From assembly GCA_964412455.1 (NCBI GenBank), contig CAYPOT010000008.1, forward strand, positions 1-64,000: DNA of 64,000 bases, read 5' to 3'. The notes beneath the pieces are model-generated. The model saw nothing but the letters and a program-made list of their open reading frames with translations, made no database searches and was not told the origin of the DNA. Made by a program: the position numbers and the translations under genes. Source of the stretch: JAAXXJ01 sp964412455 (GTDB lineage: Bacteria; Nitrospirota; UBA9217). Below, one piece after another: positions 17,100 through 25,825 of the stretch (positions are counted from its first letter, which is position 1; each line of letters begins with the position of its first letter).

Positions 17100-17591
17100 C
17101 TAAAGGCCCCTGCTGTTGGCGAGCTGGCGGCTGACCACCAGGAGCGCGATGCCGTCAACGAGGACGGCGAGGTTTAGCACGGCGCTCACGGCATGGAGCT
17201 TCCGGAACTCCCTGCGGGCGGGGGAGTCAGGCGCGGCGCGTTCGAAGGAAGCGACCTGCTGTTTCACCTCGACCGTGCGCGGATGGAGCAAGAACAGTAC
17301 ATAGGCATTGATGATGATCGCGACGACGAGCAGGAAGAGGGAGGCGCGAAAGGAACGGGTCGCCTGGTCAGCGCCGAGCAGGAAGAACAGCACCAGCGCC
17401 AACGCCGACAGCACGAGCAGGGAGAGAAAGTAGCCCGGGAAGAGCCTGCCAACGATCTCGCCCGCCTGGTCCCTCTCGTAGGACCGGAAGATCGCCGGCG
17501 TGACGATGAAGGTGAACATGGCCATGCCGCCGGTCCAGAGGGCCAGGGTGACGGTATACAGGGCGCCGAAGGTGAAGGTCATAGGCCGCAT
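17100..17591 (-). CDS. DUF4149/TMEM205-like integral membrane protein
   Basis: 163 aa with four predicted transmembrane helices (about 6-30, 50-72, 80-100, 135-155). LWTGGMAMFTFIVTPAIFRS and VGRLFPGYFLSLLVLSALAL match the DUF4149 family. The function is unknown. It lies 16 bases downstream of the nonaheme cytochrome stop, so it is probably co-transcribed with it. Confidence 0.8.
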   Translation of the reverse strand: MRPMTFTFGALYTVTLALWTGGMAMFTFIVTPAIFRSYERDQAGEIVGRLFPGYFLSLLVLSALALVLFFLLGADQATRSFRASLFLLVVAIIINAYVLFLLHPRTVEVKQQVASFERAAPDSPARREFRKLHAVSAVLNLAVLVDGIALLVVSRQLANSRGL

Positions 17592-17607
17592 TACCGAACA
17601 ACGCTGA

Positions 17608-18339
17608 TCAAGGTCTCACCATGATTTTTTTGTGGCAGAGGAGACAGAGATTGGCGGGGCGTTCCGCTTCGTTCGTAAAGAGCTTCTGCTTTCCGGACGA
17701 ATGGGGATTGTGGCAGCTCGTGCAGGAAAGCTCCCTGCCGGACCGCGAAGGGTCAGGTTTGCCTTTCACCGGATGGGTATCGGCGGCGCTGAAGGCTGCC
17801 ATCACGTGTCGTCCCGAAGTCTGCCCGTCATGACAGGTGGCGCAGAGGTCCGCGAGGGGCTGGGTGAGCAAGGCGGGATGGTCCGACGCGTGGGGCGAAT
17901 GGCAGAAGGTGCACTGTCCGTCCTTGACCGGAAGATGGACCGTCTTCTTGGCAAACATGCTCTTGTCATGGCAGGTGAAGCAGAGGTCCGGCGGCAGGGC
18001 GGTCAGGAGCTTCGCGTTCTTGCTCGAATGAGGATTGTGGCAGGAGGTGCACATGCCGCCCGCCACGGGCGCGTGCAGGGTCTTCTTCTCGAATGCCGAC
18101 CGGTCATGACAATTGAAGCAGAGTTCCGGCACCGGCGCGGTCAGCTTGGGCACGGGCTTTTCCCCGGTATGAGTGCCCACATGGCAGGAATCGCAGCCCA
18201 TGTCGAGCGCCGGGTGCACCACCTTCTCCTGACGCTTGTCAGGATGGCAGTCAAGGCATTGCGGCTTCGCCGCGCCCGGGGCAGGAAGGGGCAGGAAGAG
18301 AGCTAAAACAAAAAAAAGAGACCGGATATTTTTTGCCAT
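17608..18339 (-). CDS. Periplasmic nonaheme c-type cytochrome
   Basis: 243 aa with a signal peptide (ends near PAPGAAKP). It has nine CXXCH sites: CLDCH, CDSCH, CFNCH, CTSCH, CFTCH, CTFCH, CATCH, CTSCH, CLLCH. They come in pairs within repeats of the form CTSCHNPHSSK...LCFTCHDKS, the doubled-CXXCH arrangement. It is probably a soluble periplasmic electron carrier. It is divergent from the porin gene, with ~130 bases between, and is likely the partner delivering electrons to the conduit encoded at 18528-22731. The start at 18339 (MAKNIRSLFF) gives a normal signal peptide; in-frame ATGs lie further upstream. Confidence 0.9.
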   Translation of the reverse strand: MAKNIRSLFFVLALFLPLPAPGAAKPQCLDCHPDKRQEKVVHPALDMGCDSCHVGTHTGEKPVPKLTAPVPELCFNCHDRSAFEKKTLHAPVAGGMCTSCHNPHSSKNAKLLTALPPDLCFTCHDKSMFAKKTVHLPVKDGQCTFCHSPHASDHPALLTQPLADLCATCHDGQTSGRHVMAAFSAADTHPVKGKPDPSRSGRELSCTSCHNPHSSGKQKLFTNEAERPANLCLLCHKKIMVRP

Positions 18340-18470
18340 GAATGTCATTCTATCCGAAACAGAAGGTGAATTCAATGCCAAAACGGAAAGTTGCAGAGTC
18401 TGTCCATCGCACTTGCCGGTTGGTTCGTGTTACCAAAGGTATCGGCCTGCCAGGAGCAAGGTAAAATCGG

Positions 18471-18499
18471 TTGACATTCTTTTCGGGTATCTCTATCAT
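18471..18499 (+). promoter_or_regulatory. Sigma-70 promoter of the porin-cytochrome operon
   Basis: Consensus TTGACA (18471-18476), a 17-base spacer, then TATCAT (18494-18499). The start of transcription near 18506 would leave a short leader that holds the AGGGAGGG ribosome site for the gene at 18528. Confidence 0.75.
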
Positions 18500-18527
18500 C
18501 ATGCTCAAGGGAGGGTTGTTGCCGGTG

Positions 18528-19934
18528 ATGACTTTTCGCAGAGCATTTCGACGAGAGCTTTTCCCGCTGCACTGCCTCATCATCGCGGTCGTTTTTTCCC
18601 CCGCGGTCCTTCGTGCGGCCGATGCTGTCCCGGCCGGCCTTTCCTCATCGTCAGACGGTCCCTCGACCGTCGCCAACGGATACCTCTCCACGAAATATAT
18701 CTACCGGACCGCCGAATATCCCGGCGCGCGGACCTCGGACCAGGACGTCTATGCCGACCTGCGGCTTGACGTCACGAGGCCGAAGGACAACCGCTTCGAG
18801 TTCCACTTCCTCGGTTCGGTCCGCTCGGACGTCGACGGAAACCAGGACCCTTCGCCGTTTTCTGCCTTTGAAGGCGTCGCCGACACCTACGGCGCCCGAA
18901 CGACCGGCATCATCTACGAGGCCTACGCCACGCTGAACGGCGGAAACGCCTTCCCTGCAACGAAGGCGCGCATCGGACGCCAGTCCGGCACCCGGGACGA
19001 ACCGGTGGTCTTCGACGGCATCGCTGTCGACGCGGGCGGGGAGAAGTGGGACCTCACGCTCTACGGCGGCCCGGCGGTCCACTATTATGAGGTGAACAAA
19101 CACTGGGGCGATGACACCGTGGAGGGCGCCGGCATCGACTACCGGCCGGTCCCGGAGGCGGGCATGAGCGTTGACTACCTCCGGGTGAAGGACGAACAGG
19201 CGCTCTTCCCGGAGGACACGACGCGGTATGATCGTCTGCTCTCGCTCAAGACCTGGCAGCGGTTCGGCGCCTTCACCCGCGTCATGGAAAAATACCGGTT
19301 CCTGGACGGGGAGCCCCGGGACCTCTCGCTCAAGGCCGTGACCGTCTGGCAGGCGGCCGATCTCGACGCGAGCGTGAACTACTTCCGCCAGTTCCGGACC
19401 CAGAACGAGTTGTCGAACGATCTCTCGCTTTTCTACGACGTCATGGGCTCGTCCGCCTCCTACCAGAGCTACGAAATCACGGTCCGGAAGTTCTTCGCCG
19501 ACCGCGTCGCCGTGGACCTGGGTTACTTCAAGCGGCAGCTCCTGGACACCGCCGACGAAGGCCCGTTCAACAAGGAATACCGGCGTTCGTTCCTCGACGC
19601 GGAGCTGATGGATCTTTTCCTGGCGAACCTGTCGTGGACGTTCCTTGTGGAGCAGTGGGAGAGCCGGGGAAGGAGCTACGGCGCCGTCGGGACCGACCTG
19701 TCGTATAAGATAAAGAAGAACAAAAAGGAAGCACGGCTCAGCATCGGCACCAACTACAGCCTGTACAAGTACGACTACTACACCGAGCTCGGACTGCGAG
19801 AGAAGGTGCGAACTTACTACCTGACCGCCAGGTACCCGCTGAGCGGTGGTTTCGCCCTGAACGGCGGATACGAGTATGAGCACGGAATTGAGAACTACCA
19901 GACCCTGAGGATGGGAATGCGCTATGACTTCTAA
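18528..19934 (+). CDS. Outer-membrane beta-barrel protein of a porin-cytochrome conduit
   Basis: 468 aa with a signal peptide ending at LRAADA. The mature protein is a series of alternating amphipathic strands rich in Tyr/Asp/Arg (for example KTWQRFGAFTRVMEKYRFLD, DVYADLRLDVTRP) and ends ENYQTLRMGMRYDF, a C-terminal strand ending in Phe typical of outer-membrane barrels. It contains no heme motif. By position, directly followed by two multiheme cytochromes, it most likely forms the barrel sheath of a trans-outer-membrane electron conduit, analogous to OmbB of Geobacter or MtrB of Shewanella. The start is chosen by promoter and ribosome-site position. Confidence 0.8.
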   Translation: MTFRRAFRRELFPLHCLIIAVVFSPAVLRAADAVPAGLSSSSDGPSTVANGYLSTKYIYRTAEYPGARTSDQDVYADLRLDVTRPKDNRFEFHFLGSVRSDVDGNQDPSPFSAFEGVADTYGARTTGIIYEAYATLNGGNAFPATKARIGRQSGTRDEPVVFDGIAVDAGGEKWDLTLYGGPAVHYYEVNKHWGDDTVEGAGIDYRPVPEAGMSVDYLRVKDEQALFPEDTTRYDRLLSLKTWQRFGAFTRVMEKYRFLDGEPRDLSLKAVTVWQAADLDASVNYFRQFRTQNELSNDLSLFYDVMGSSASYQSYEITVRKFFADRVAVDLGYFKRQLLDTADEGPFNKEYRRSFLDAELMDLFLANLSWTFLVEQWESRGRSYGAVGTDLSYKIKKNKKEARLSIGTNYSLYKYDYYTELGLREKVRTYYLTARYPLSGGFALNGGYEYEHGIENYQTLRMGMRYDF

Positions 19935-20472
19935 GAACGCCGCGATGAAGAAGGTCGTTCTTGTCCTGCTCGCCTTTGCTTGTGTGTGGGCAGGCCTCGC
20001 GGCGCGGGCCGCGGAAGACGACCGGATCCCGTTCCCGAAGCCCTCCTCCCATACGGGGAGGTGGCTGGAGTATCACGGCAGGACGGTGGGGGCCGAGGGA
20101 AACAGCCCGGGCAAGCCCGGGAAGGCATGCGTCCTCTGTCACGACCGGACCGACTGCATCGTGTGCCACACGACGGTCGCGCCGCGTGACCACAACAACG
20201 CCTGGCGGGTGCGGGGCCACGGGCTCATGGCAGGCGGCAACCGCGACCGCTGTCTCGTGTGCCACAAGCAGGATTACTGCGTCCGGTGCCACAGCGAGAC
20301 CGCGCCGCGCACCCATACGGCGAGCTGGCGAAAACGGCACTGCACGTGGTGTCACTTCGGGTCGGGCTTCGTGCCCACGGACAACTGCGTCGTCTGCCAT
20401 AAAGTGGCGCCCCATACCTCGGCCCCGCATGCAGTGAGCCCGACGCTGAACTGCGGGTTGTGCCATAAATAG
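19924..20472 (+). CDS. Periplasmic heptaheme c-type cytochrome
   Basis: 182 aa with a signal peptide (ending AARAAED). It has seven CXXCH motifs: CVLCH, CIVCH, CLVCH, CVRCH, CTWCH, CVVCH, CGLCH. The repeated unit with TAPRTH/VAPRDH between heme pairs suggests internal duplication. Its start overlaps the barrel gene by 11 bases, implying translational coupling and a matched ratio. Probable role: the periplasmic-side cytochrome that plugs the barrel (OmaB/MtrA-like by position, not by sequence proof). A later ATG at 19945 is also a possible start. Confidence 0.9.
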   Translation: MTSKNAAMKKVVLVLLAFACVWAGLAARAAEDDRIPFPKPSSHTGRWLEYHGRTVGAEGNSPGKPGKACVLCHDRTDCIVCHTTVAPRDHNNAWRVRGHGLMAGGNRDRCLVCHKQDYCVRCHSETAPRTHTASWRKRHCTWCHFGSGFVPTDNCVVCHKVAPHTSAPHAVSPTLNCGLCHK

Positions 20473-20499
20473 ATTTTTACAGGATAATGGAGCAAGGCG

Positions 20500-22731
20500 A
20501 TGAAGATTCGGATCATATGGTCAGCGCTGTCAGTGCTGCTTGTCGCAGCGGGCTGCAACTCAGAACATGGGCCGGACTCTATCTTCGATCACAAGCCGCT
20601 TCCCCATGGGACTGTATCAATGTGCGTCCAGTGCCACACATCCGCCAATTCACCTGCCATGGACCCGCTAGTCTCGAACGGATCAGGAACCTCCGGCAAG
20701 CATGTCAAGCATTTTCAAGAGCGGCGGATCGCCTGCGAGCGGTGCCATTTCAACTACCTTAATGCGCTGACGCACATGAACGGGACATTCGATACGGGCA
20801 ATCCGGCGGTGAATGTGGTCAATCTGAACATAATTGGTGGTGCTGGCCTCTGGACGAACGATACGGGTACCGGGACTGGAGGCTGCACGGGCGTTGCCTG
20901 TCATGGTACGGATACGCTTGACTGGTACGGATCAGGAACGTGGATGCTTCCAGCGTGCACAACGTGTCACTCTTCCGGCTATTCAGCGGACCTTGACCCC
21001 GTGGTAACTAACGGAAACCCGCCCGCGGGCCGGCACGAGAAACATGTTGCCTCGAGAGACATCGCTTGTGAACGCTGCCACTATAACTATCCGAGCATTT
21101 TGACCCACGCCAACGGTGTATTAGATACGCCCGATCCGGCCGTAAACATCGTACGTTTCAGTGTCGTCGGTCCGTCTGCCTCGTGGATCAATGATGCGGG
21201 CGCGCAGACCGGCGATTGTGCCACGGTCGCCTGCCACGCGTCAAACACTCTCGGCTGGTATGGGACCGGGGCGTGGACGCTTCCTGCCGCATGCACAACA
21301 TGTCATTCTTCAGGGTACTCGAGCGTGCTCGATCCGCTTGCTACGAACGGGAGCGGCCTCTCGGGCAAGCACGTGAGACATGTGACGAGCTTCAGCTTTG
21401 CATGCTCGAAATGCCACCTCAACTATCCGACAAGGGCGTCCCATGCCAACGGTGTCATGAGTACGCCGGATCCCGCCGCGCTGCTGGTGTATTTTGATTC
21501 CACCAACCCCTCGGGAACATGGACCAACGACACCGGGCCGCAGACGGGCAACTGTTCCTCAATGAATTGCCACGCTGCGCCGGATCCGGCCTGGTACGAG
21601 CTGGCAGGGGTCAGCCTGCCCCCCTGCTCAGTATGCCATGTCAATGCCGTGGGTGTTCGCAGGGTGATCTTGGGACCGGGCGGTGACTTCGGCCAGAACG
21701 CAAGCGTGAAGTCCCATCATGTTTCGGGCGGGAATGATCCTATATCAACGCAGTGCATGGTATGTCATGATATGTCGCTGCACATCGGTGGGACGGTCCG
21801 TCTGAAGAACGCTGACACGGGTGCTACTATTCTTTATAATTCCGTTACCCCGTCCACGACCGAACTTTTCTGCCTGAGCTGCCATGACAATTCGGGCGCA
21901 TTGTTCACCTTTATTTCCGGCGGAACGCCGACGTCACCGTTCAATGACGGATCGGTGCTGGGACAGACGCCTTACCGCGCAGGTATCGACATTGCTGACC
22001 ATTGGAGCAAAACCTTCGGTCACCGGCAAAAGGGACTAACTTGCCTTGGCACCGGAGCGCCGGGCACCGGTTGTCACGCCAACGGACACGGTGCTCCCGC
22101 GGTGGGGATCCTCGCCAGGAACCTCCAGATACCGCAGCCGGATCGTTACCGCGAAACGGATTTTGCGATCTGCCTGGACTGCCATCAGTCATACGCGACT
22201 GTCAGCAAGGAAGCCATCTTCGGAGTGAAATTCACGGAGGTCGTCTCCGGGGTAACGATAACCCATCCGTATGACTGGGGCTATGGACCGCCCCAGAATC
22301 CCCTTCTGAGAAGCGATCCTGCGGATGTGTATAGTCCTCCTTATAATCTGAGCGGCGGGATACAGACGCACTTCAGAGATCAGAATTATGATGGAACAAC
22401 AGGCAAGAGCTATGATGACCCCGCCTACTTTTTCGGCGACTTTTTCAATCTCCACTGGTTTCACACTGGCAGCCAGACGTGGGGTTACCGGGGGACGGCT
22501 CCGAACACAGGGATCAGCTGTCTAGCCTGTCACAGCGTTCATGGCACCAACACGCAGTGGGGTATGGTCCATGATCAGCTACAATACGGAGAGACGATAA
22601 CGAATGGAGATTCTTATGGGAGGATGTCCGGTAATCCTGTACTCTTGAACCAGTACCCCACGTATTGTATGATCAATTGTCATGCGATCATAGCGCCGAC
22701 CTCGAACTGGTTCATGCCGACGAACGAATAG
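20500..22731 (+). CDS. Large multiheme lipoprotein cytochrome with CX4CH repeats
   Basis: 743 aa. The signal peptide ends in lipobox VAAGC, so it is lipid-anchored, probably on the outer face of the outer membrane. There are eleven CXXCH sites, three CX4CH sites (CTGVACH, CATVACH, CSSMNCH), one CMINCH with three intervening residues, and a CX10CH (CLGTGAPGTGCH). Up to sixteen hemes are possible. Residues ~40-370 contain three tandem copies of a ~100-aa unit in which CX4CH is followed by CXXCH, the GSu_C4xC__C2xCH repeat known from Geobacter outer-surface cytochromes. It is the likely terminal reductase or electron outlet of the conduit. Confidence 0.9.
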   Translation: MKIRIIWSALSVLLVAAGCNSEHGPDSIFDHKPLPHGTVSMCVQCHTSANSPAMDPLVSNGSGTSGKHVKHFQERRIACERCHFNYLNALTHMNGTFDTGNPAVNVVNLNIIGGAGLWTNDTGTGTGGCTGVACHGTDTLDWYGSGTWMLPACTTCHSSGYSADLDPVVTNGNPPAGRHEKHVASRDIACERCHYNYPSILTHANGVLDTPDPAVNIVRFSVVGPSASWINDAGAQTGDCATVACHASNTLGWYGTGAWTLPAACTTCHSSGYSSVLDPLATNGSGLSGKHVRHVTSFSFACSKCHLNYPTRASHANGVMSTPDPAALLVYFDSTNPSGTWTNDTGPQTGNCSSMNCHAAPDPAWYELAGVSLPPCSVCHVNAVGVRRVILGPGGDFGQNASVKSHHVSGGNDPISTQCMVCHDMSLHIGGTVRLKNADTGATILYNSVTPSTTELFCLSCHDNSGALFTFISGGTPTSPFNDGSVLGQTPYRAGIDIADHWSKTFGHRQKGLTCLGTGAPGTGCHANGHGAPAVGILARNLQIPQPDRYRETDFAICLDCHQSYATVSKEAIFGVKFTEVVSGVTITHPYDWGYGPPQNPLLRSDPADVYSPPYNLSGGIQTHFRDQNYDGTTGKSYDDPAYFFGDFFNLHWFHTGSQTWGYRGTAPNTGISCLACHSVHGTNTQWGMVHDQLQYGETITNGDSYGRMSGNPVLLNQYPTYCMINCHAIIAPTSNWFMPTNE

Positions 22732-22762
22732 CTTCAGGAGGAAAGCAGCGCAGCGCAGCCTA

Positions 22763-24658
22763 TTATTTCTTGAACGACATCGTCAGCTCATAGGTCCCCG
22801 CATCGAGCCGTTTCTCGATCTCAAATCCCATGCTTTCGAACAGATGGAGCATGGGCCTGTTGTCCTGGAGGACGGTGGCGGCAAATCCGAGGAGCCCCTG
22901 CTTTTTTGCGAGGAACGTGAGGTAGGAAAGCAGCTCCGCGCCGACCCCCCTGCCCTGATACTCATTCCCGACGACGAAGGCCACTTCCGCCGTGTGGGTC
23001 GTGCCGTCTATGATGTACTGGCCCATCCCTGCCATGACTTCCTTTCCCTCCTGCTGGATCGTTGCGAGGATCACCATCTCCCGGTCGTAATTGATCACCA
23101 CGAACTTCTGCAGCCGCTCGTGGGGCATGTCGGCCCGCGTGGAAATGAAACGGTTGTACATGCTGTCGTTCGTGAGATGGTAGAAAAAGTCTTTCAGGAG
23201 CTGCTCGTCGTTGATCCGCACGGGACGGAAGAAGATATTAAAGCCCTGGCGGGTCGTCCGGTGGGTCTCGAGGTGCTCCGGGTAGTCGCCGCCGCCGCCG
23301 GTGACGTAGGCCTGGTCCTTGTAAATGAGATGCCTGCGTTTTGCCTCATCGATGAGCGCCGCGCGGAAATTCGGATGGGCGATGGTGATCAGGTCCATGG
23401 CGCGCTCCCGGATGTTCTTGCCGTGGAGGTAGGCGATGCCGTACTCGGTCACGACATAGTGGATATCGCCGCGGCCCAGGGTCACGCCCGCGCCTTCTTT
23501 CAGGAACGGGACGATCCGGGAGACGCTGCCGTCCTCCGCGGTCGACTGGATGGCCAGGATGGTCTTGCCGCCGGGCGACAGGATCGCGCCGCGCATGAAG
23601 TCCGCCTGGCCGCCGATGCCGCTGTAGAAAACCTCGCCCAGGGATTCTGCGGTGGCCTGGCCCGTAAGATCGATCTCGAGGGCGCTGTTGATGGCTGTCA
23701 TGTTGCGCTGGCGCGCCAGGACCGTGGGATTGTTGGTGTAATTGACCTGCCGGAATTCGACGGCCGGGTTGTCGTGAAGGTAGCGGTAGGTGTCCCGGTG
23801 GCCCATGCAAAAGGCCGCTACGGTCTTGCCGCGGTTCAGGTCCTTCCGCGAGTTGTCAATGACCCCGGCCTTCATAAGAGCGACGATGCCGTCGGTCAAA
23901 AGCTCAGTGTGCACGCCCAGGTGCTTCTTGTCCTTCAGATGCGACAGAATAGCGTTGGGGATGCTGCCGTAGCCCACCTGGATGGTGTCGCCATCCTGCA
24001 CGATGCGGGCGACGTACTTGCCGATCTTCTCGGAGATGTCGTCAGGCACGCTTGCCGAGAACTCAAGAAGCGGTTCGTCAACGGGGAACAGGAAGTCCAC
24101 ATCCTTGACGTTAAGGAACGAGTCGCCGTGGATGCGCGGCATCTCCGCGTTCACCTGGGCGATGACCAGGGAGGCGTTCTCCACCGCGGCCTTTACGATG
24201 TCCACGCTGATGCCCAGGCTCATGAAGCCGTGTTCGTCGGGCAGCGAGGTCTGGATGAGCGCCACATCGACGGGCACGATCTTTCTGTTGAAGAGACCGG
24301 GGACCTGGGACAGGAAGATAGGGGTATAGTCGGCCAGTCCCTGGTTCACGGCTTCACGGGTATTGCTGCCGATAAAGAAAGAGTTGCTCCGGAAGTTGTC
24401 CCTGAACTTCTCGTCGGAATAGGGCGCCACGCCCAGGGTCCAGACCTGCAGGAGCTCGGTATCGAAGAAAGCCTTGGGATGGGCCCGGACGAACTCGATG
24501 AGGCTGCGGACCAGGCTCTGGGGCTCGCCGCAACCCGTACCGATAAAGATCCGGTTGCCGGGGTGGATGCGGCTGAAGATGATGTCCTCTGCGGCGAACT
24601 TGGCAGGATACTGCTGTGAGATATTCTGAAGCCGGGGATTCAGTGCTTTCGGGGGCAT
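22763..24658 (-). CDS. Acetyl-CoA hydrolase/transferase fused to a GNAT acetyltransferase
   Basis: 631 aa. Residues ~1-430 are an acetyl-CoA hydrolase/CoA-transferase (4-hydroxybutyrate CoA-transferase type), with the catalytic Glu probably in LGVHTELLTDG, and DLTGQATAESLG and FYSGIGGQADFMRGA motifs. Residues ~475-625 form a GNAT domain with the acetyl-CoA loop NEYQGRGVGAELLSYL. Such fusions are known in anaerobes; the GNAT part may acetylate a protein or be regulatory. Start 24658 has GGGAGAG upstream. It is a lone gene convergent with the cytochrome operon. Confidence 0.87.
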   Translation of the reverse strand: MPPKALNPRLQNISQQYPAKFAAEDIIFSRIHPGNRIFIGTGCGEPQSLVRSLIEFVRAHPKAFFDTELLQVWTLGVAPYSDEKFRDNFRSNSFFIGSNTREAVNQGLADYTPIFLSQVPGLFNRKIVPVDVALIQTSLPDEHGFMSLGISVDIVKAAVENASLVIAQVNAEMPRIHGDSFLNVKDVDFLFPVDEPLLEFSASVPDDISEKIGKYVARIVQDGDTIQVGYGSIPNAILSHLKDKKHLGVHTELLTDGIVALMKAGVIDNSRKDLNRGKTVAAFCMGHRDTYRYLHDNPAVEFRQVNYTNNPTVLARQRNMTAINSALEIDLTGQATAESLGEVFYSGIGGQADFMRGAILSPGGKTILAIQSTAEDGSVSRIVPFLKEGAGVTLGRGDIHYVVTEYGIAYLHGKNIRERAMDLITIAHPNFRAALIDEAKRRHLIYKDQAYVTGGGGDYPEHLETHRTTRQGFNIFFRPVRINDEQLLKDFFYHLTNDSMYNRFISTRADMPHERLQKFVVINYDREMVILATIQQEGKEVMAGMGQYIIDGTTHTAEVAFVVGNEYQGRGVGAELLSYLTFLAKKQGLLGFAATVLQDNRPMLHLFESMGFEIEKRLDAGTYELTMSFKK

Positions 24659-24763
24659 TGGTTTAACTCTCCCGATAGAAGTATACCATAAGAAAGATGG
24701 GGGCAAGGTGGAGACGCACATGCGGAGACACGGAGAAGAGAGAAAAAATATGGTAGATTAAAA

Positions 24764-24840
24764 TGGCGGGGTGGACGGGACTCGAACCCGCGACCTCCTG
24801 CGTGACAGGCAGGCGTTCTAACCAGCTGAACTACCACCCC
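24764..24840 (-). tRNA. tRNA-Asp (GTC)
   Basis: 77 nt on the minus strand with encoded CCA. The cloverleaf is clear: acceptor GGGGTGG/CCACCCC, D-arm AGTTCAGCTGGTTAGAA, anticodon arm CCTGCCTGTCACGCAGG with anticodon GTC, and T-arm GCGGGTTCGAGTCCCGT. Confidence 0.96.
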
Positions 24841-24908
24841 AGTGGTGATTGCAAAGTGTGAATTTCGGAGTATGGGCCTGGAAATCCGTCTTCCGAAGTC
24901 GTGGCATT

Positions 24909-24984
24909 TGGTAGGCGGAACAGGGATCGAACCTGTGACCCCAGCCTTGTAAGGGCTGTGCTCTCCCAGCTGAGCTATCCGCCC
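24909..24984 (-). tRNA. tRNA-Val (TAC)
   Basis: 76 nt on the minus strand with encoded CCA. Anticodon arm CAGCCCTTACAAGGCTG gives anticodon TAC; the T-arm is ACAGGTTCGATCCCTGT. It is 68 bases from tRNA-Asp and probably co-transcribed. Confidence 0.95.
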
Positions 24985-25053
24985 GAATTCCGCCGAAACG
25001 GAAATCTCAATATCTATTATTCGGCCCGAAAAGTCAAGGGGAAATTGTTTCCG

Positions 25054-25710
25054 TCATGGTTGCGGGACCGGCTCATGAGGCGCCGCCGGAGTCAGCTGTC
25101 GCTGTCGCTCCAGGGCGTTATCAGCCGCGGGAATGTCACCCGCAGCCCGGTACGCGTCGGCCAGATGCTGATAGGCCTCGGCAAGGAGGGCCGGCTGGTC
25201 CCGGGGGATGGTCTCTGTTGATCTTACTAGCGAGGCGATCGCGTCCTTTACCTTGCCGAGCTTTAGCTGGATGACGCCGAGCGTATCCAGGTAGTAAGGC
25301 CGGTGGTCGGGGGTGAGCTCCAGTGCCTCCATGACCAGGTCCTGCGCCTTGTTCAGTTTTCTGTCCTGCTGGACATAGACCCAGGCAAGATTGTTGTTGA
25401 GATTGCCGTTCTTCGGGTCGAGGGCCAGCGCTTTCCCGTACGCCTTTTCCGCCTCCCCGTACTCTCTCAACCGGTAGGCGTTGTCCCCCAGGAGGGTCCA
25501 GGCATGGATGTGCTTTTTGTCCTGCCTGACCGCTGCCCGATACTGGTCCCGGGCGAGTTCGGTCTTGCCTTGCGCGTCGTAGATGCCGCCGAGACGGACG
25601 TGTTCGTCCGCCGAAAGCGGGTCGTGGAGCACGATGATCTTCGGCAGGGAGCAGCCGGAGAGCAGCAGTGCGGACAGAAATAGAGCAATGAATAAGTGAC
25701 GCTTTGGCAT
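25054..25710 (-). CDS. TPR lipoprotein
   Basis: 218 aa. The signal peptide ends in lipobox LLSGC. Four to five tetratricopeptide repeats follow (HVRLGGIYDAQGKTELARDQ; AWTLLGDNAYRLREYGEAEK; NNLAWVYVQQDRKLNKAQDL; LGVIQLKLGKVKDAIASL). PA2778-family proteins elsewhere combine a C39-like peptidase with a TPR tail. Here the two parts seem to be separate genes, this one and the one at 25825. It is probably a periplasmic scaffold for the peptidase. Confidence 0.85.
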   Translation of the reverse strand: MPKRHLFIALFLSALLLSGCSLPKIIVLHDPLSADEHVRLGGIYDAQGKTELARDQYRAAVRQDKKHIHAWTLLGDNAYRLREYGEAEKAYGKALALDPKNGNLNNNLAWVYVQQDRKLNKAQDLVMEALELTPDHRPYYLDTLGVIQLKLGKVKDAIASLVRSTETIPRDQPALLAEAYQHLADAYRAAGDIPAADNALERQRQLTPAAPHEPVPQP

Positions 25711-25729
25711 TCTTCGTATCGCCTTCCAT

Positions 25730-25825
25730 CAGCCGTGAAGGAAAGAAGGAAGGAAGGTATGAGGGTAAGCGTGATAGTCAAGTTCACGGTCATCCTACCT
25801 TCTCACCTTCTTACGTTCTTACCTT
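25730..25825. repeat. Purine/pyrimidine-rich inverted repeat
   Basis: GAAGGAAGGAAGGTATGAGG on one side and CTACCTTCTCACC, CTTACGTTCTTACCTTCAAG on the other can pair imperfectly. It lies between the TPR and C39 genes and is probably a dispersed intergenic repeat. Confidence 0.4.

Noticed and set aside
18651..19883. 410-codon minus-strand frame
   Set aside because: Antisense to the outer-membrane barrel gene, which has a promoter, signal peptide and C-terminal Phe.
22844..24619. 591-codon open frame on the plus strand
   Set aside because: It is the exact antisense of the CoA-transferase-GNAT gene, with composition driven by the codon bias of the real gene; no domain or ribosome site.
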